A stretch of DNA of 64,000 nt, taken from positions 1-64,000 of the forward strand of contig JAKFWA010000028.1 of NCBI GenBank assembly GCA_021732995.1, in the 5' to 3' direction. Under the pieces are notes generated by a model, which worked only from the letters and a program-made list of their open reading frames with translations, had not been told where the DNA came from and searched no databases. A program made the position numbers and the translations under genes. This DNA is from Planctomycetaceae bacterium (GTDB taxonomy: Bacteria; Planctomycetota; Planctomycetia; Planctomycetales; Planctomycetaceae). Positions within the stretch are counted from its first letter, which is position 1. Each line of letters opens with the position of its first letter. This document shows, one piece after another, positions 63,101 through 64,000 of this stretch.

Positions 63101-63937
63101 CCAGGGGCGCAGTCGCATGTCGATGCGATACAGGAAGCCCTCCGCCGTGGCGTCGCCGAGGGCTCGAATCAGACGCTGGCCCATGTTCCAGTAGCGCGCC
63201 GCGTCACCGCGACTAATGAAGACGAGATCAATATCGGAGCTGTAATTGAGTTCTTCACCCCCGAGCTTGCCAAATCCGAGCACGCAGAAATCGTCCGTGT
63301 TAATGCTCAGTTCGGAAGCAATCACGCTGAGCGACGCCTGAGCCATGCTGTCGGCCAGCAGCGAGAGTTGCAGCACAACCGATTTGAAGTCGAGTAGTCC
63401 GAAGCTGTCGCAGGCTCCGATCCGGAGCAGCTCCCACTTCTGATAGCGACGCAAGGCATCAAATTTTTGAGGCGTCGCCGTTTGTGATCGCATGGCCTCC
63501 CGGGCGCCATCCACAAACTCTTCGCGAGCTTTGAACTCGGCCAACCGCTTGTGTTCGGTGAGTTCGCGCAGAGACTCGGGGTTTCGCAGCAGGATCTCCG
63601 TGAGGAACTGACTGCCGACGAATAGCTTCACGAGGATCTCAACTGCTCGTGGGTTGTCGGACAGAAATTTCAGCAGGGCTCCGCGGTCGCGCACGCTCTG
63701 GACGAAACGCTCGAAGTTGAGCATCGAGTTGTCGGGCGTGGCGGCGTCGCTGAGTGCTTGCAACAGCATCGGCAGGCACGAGCCGAGCAGTCGGCGCGAA
63801 TCATCATCCGGCGCGATGCTGCGGAGTCGAGCTAAGGCGGTGCGGGCATCCGTGAAGCCGATGGGAGCGAGGATCGCTTCCACCTCGGACAGCGGCAGGG
63901 CGTCAGGAATCAGGATCTGGTCGAGATCACGCGGCAT
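60179..63937 (-). CDS. glnE: Glutamine synthetase adenylyltransferase GlnE with internal tandem ACT-like insert
   Basis: 1252 residues, against about 950 in enterobacteria. It adenylylates and deadenylylates glutamine synthetase and thereby sets nitrogen assimilation. First nucleotidyltransferase domain: FGKLGGEELNYSSDIDLVF with D235 and D237, and D273 in YRIDMRLRPWG; then GQGSIRDIEFVTQFLQIKHG. Second: GKAGGRELGFASDIELMFVY with D966 and E968, and D1034 in FELDLRLRPFG; then LVDCEYLVQ. Between them, about 510-790, are two segments of ACT character: RLQLTVCGIDQKGDLGLMCG (552-571, continuing to ~590) and KYTVLHISADDTPGFLYELT (697-716, continuing to ~770). ACT domains bind amino acids in GlnD. So this may combine the glutamine-sensing and adenylyl-transfer tasks. 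No PII or GlnD gene is in the window. Confidence 0.9.
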   Translation of the reverse strand: MPRDLDQILIPDALPLSEVEAILAPIGFTDARTALARLRSIAPDDDSRRLLGSCLPMLLQALSDAATPDNSMLNFERFVQSVRDRGALLKFLSDNPRAVEILVKLFVGSQFLTEILLRNPESLRELTEHKRLAEFKAREEFVDGAREAMRSQTATPQKFDALRRYQKWELLRIGACDSFGLLDFKSVVLQLSLLADSMAQASLSVIASELSINTDDFCVLGFGKLGGEELNYSSDIDLVFISRGDAARYWNMGQRLIRALGDATAEGFLYRIDMRLRPWGRSGPLVCTVDAYLEYLHQHAALWEKQALLKARPIAGNLRMGFEFLKSVEPVIYGVPIDAARSNIYEMKRKIEVELAKKGRMFGEVKSGQGSIRDIEFVTQFLQIKHGRDQKSVHSRGTLDGLIRLADFDLVLPGEYRRLTAAYVLFRTIEHALQLMHYKQEHSLPQDERELSYLARRLDFPSGAAFLDAYKQHCTDVRRIYENYIEFDPNAARPTDAPVSDVPRLPRHADVMERSYHKVFSTEEIQRHGRLLDKLTHESPIELESVIAPGGRLQLTVCGIDQKGDLGLMCGLLFVYGFDIVHGNVFTAEQVDESLRETKPIGDSADANAPKKPGKAFKKFVNVFTLKPPESLVPDKEVWTRYRNDLTYLMKICASGKLREAQGIVANRVAGAFRDMTASPSTLLPIDIDIRNDQSPKYTVLHISADDTPGFLYELTNALSMFGIDIQRVIVGSLGNRVVDTLFIAGPQGGKITDADEQARLRASIVLIKHFIHLLPRSPNPEHALQHFGQLAERFFSQPQWIKDLASLDRSDVLEALAQLLGVSDFLWDDFLRLQHDNLFPVVRDVERLNERKTKEQLSRELVTELHNATDRADQQRRLNAFKDREMFRVDMRHIVGKVREFNDFAEELTDVAEVVVEGTYELCRAELLTRYKPPVFETDSGQTEAVMAVLALGKAGGRELGFASDIELMFVYGPRDASQPPLEQQESPLSHVVFAEGSRVPKASMQPVEFFTKLIEAFTHKLEAKRKGTFELDLRLRPFGNAGPLAVSVESFESYFAPTGAAWPYERQALVKLRAIAGDPQLGAHLAQVRDRLIYAGQRFDLAAMHAMRERQCRQLIKAGTLNAKLSPGALVDCEYLVQALQITFGSDCPQLRETNTAKALSALHDTGILSYEEHETLHRAYKFFRRLINALRMVRGDAGDLTIPDADSVEFIYLARRLGYEANLTALKTDLDRTAADVLTTSRQIEKRLP

Positions 63938-64000
63938 CGACGTAGCTTACACGATGGGGAGTCGCACCGAACCTGCCTGACAAAAAGCAAACCTCGGCTG

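Noticed and set aside
1-64000. CRISPR array or prophage
   Set aside because: No regularly spaced direct repeats and no phage structural, integrase or transposase genes were seen.

Overview
The window reads as a chromosomal segment of a planctomycete. The evidence is the gene content: a DUF1549/DUF1553 protein with Planctomycete-type cytochrome C motifs, three DUF1559 proteins, a DUF1501 Tat-exported protein, a DUF1570 protein, PPC-domain, PQQ-propeller and WD40 exported proteins, and a DUF1559/lipoprotein pair. GC is moderately high. I see no rRNA, tRNA, CRISPR array, insertion sequence or prophage. Coding density is high and no gene-free gap exceeds about 300 bp.

Layout. 1-9756 is one long minus-strand run: pyruvate kinase, a LOG-family protein, an unknown membrane protein, a CpaB-like pilus protein, two tandem DUF1559 membrane proteins and a large cytochrome/DUF1549/DUF1553 protein. 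9984-13731 (plus) holds a cysteine desulfurase, a zinc-ribbon membrane protein and an OPT-family transporter. 13728-18775 (minus) has a DUF485-like protein, an unknown small protein, a DUF4291 protein, MotB, MotA and the flagellar hook protein FlgE. 20853-24660 (minus) is a three-subunit molybdenum hydroxylase operon (FAD, 2Fe-2S and Mo subunits), followed by a polyprenol/dolichol-kinase-like protein. 25957-31128 (plus) has a compact citrate-synthase-like protein, a RicT/PSP1 protein, a small FeoA protein, a DUF1501 protein and a DUF2314 protein. 31138-32633 (minus) is an esterase plus a site-2 protease. 32836-36547 (plus) is a propeller protein, RfbC and a PPC protein.

36558-44855 looks like an iron/heme locus. 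HemP (plus) diverges from a minus-strand series: TPR protein, DUF1559 pseudopilin, lipoprotein, DUF3386, DUF4198-Kelch, PQQ propeller, a broken DUF2271 gene and a PepSY membrane protein. The divergent region holds a good sigma-70-type promoter for the TPR gene, with a perfect 7-1-7 palindrome of Fur-box architecture over the predicted start site.

44970-52560 (minus) holds a WD40 lipoprotein, an NtrC-type sigma-54 regulator, a SpoU/TrmH rRNA methyltransferase and a thioredoxin-NHL lipoprotein. 52776-60162 (plus) holds a DUF1570 protein, Lgt, an ECF sigma factor, a lipoprotein-like membrane protein, a nitrilase-family protein, an unknown small protein and a CocE-type hydrolase. The window closes with a complete 1252-residue GlnE whose two nucleotidyltransferase halves are separated by an insert that looks like two ACT domains. 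With the HemP locus, this is the most interesting observation here.
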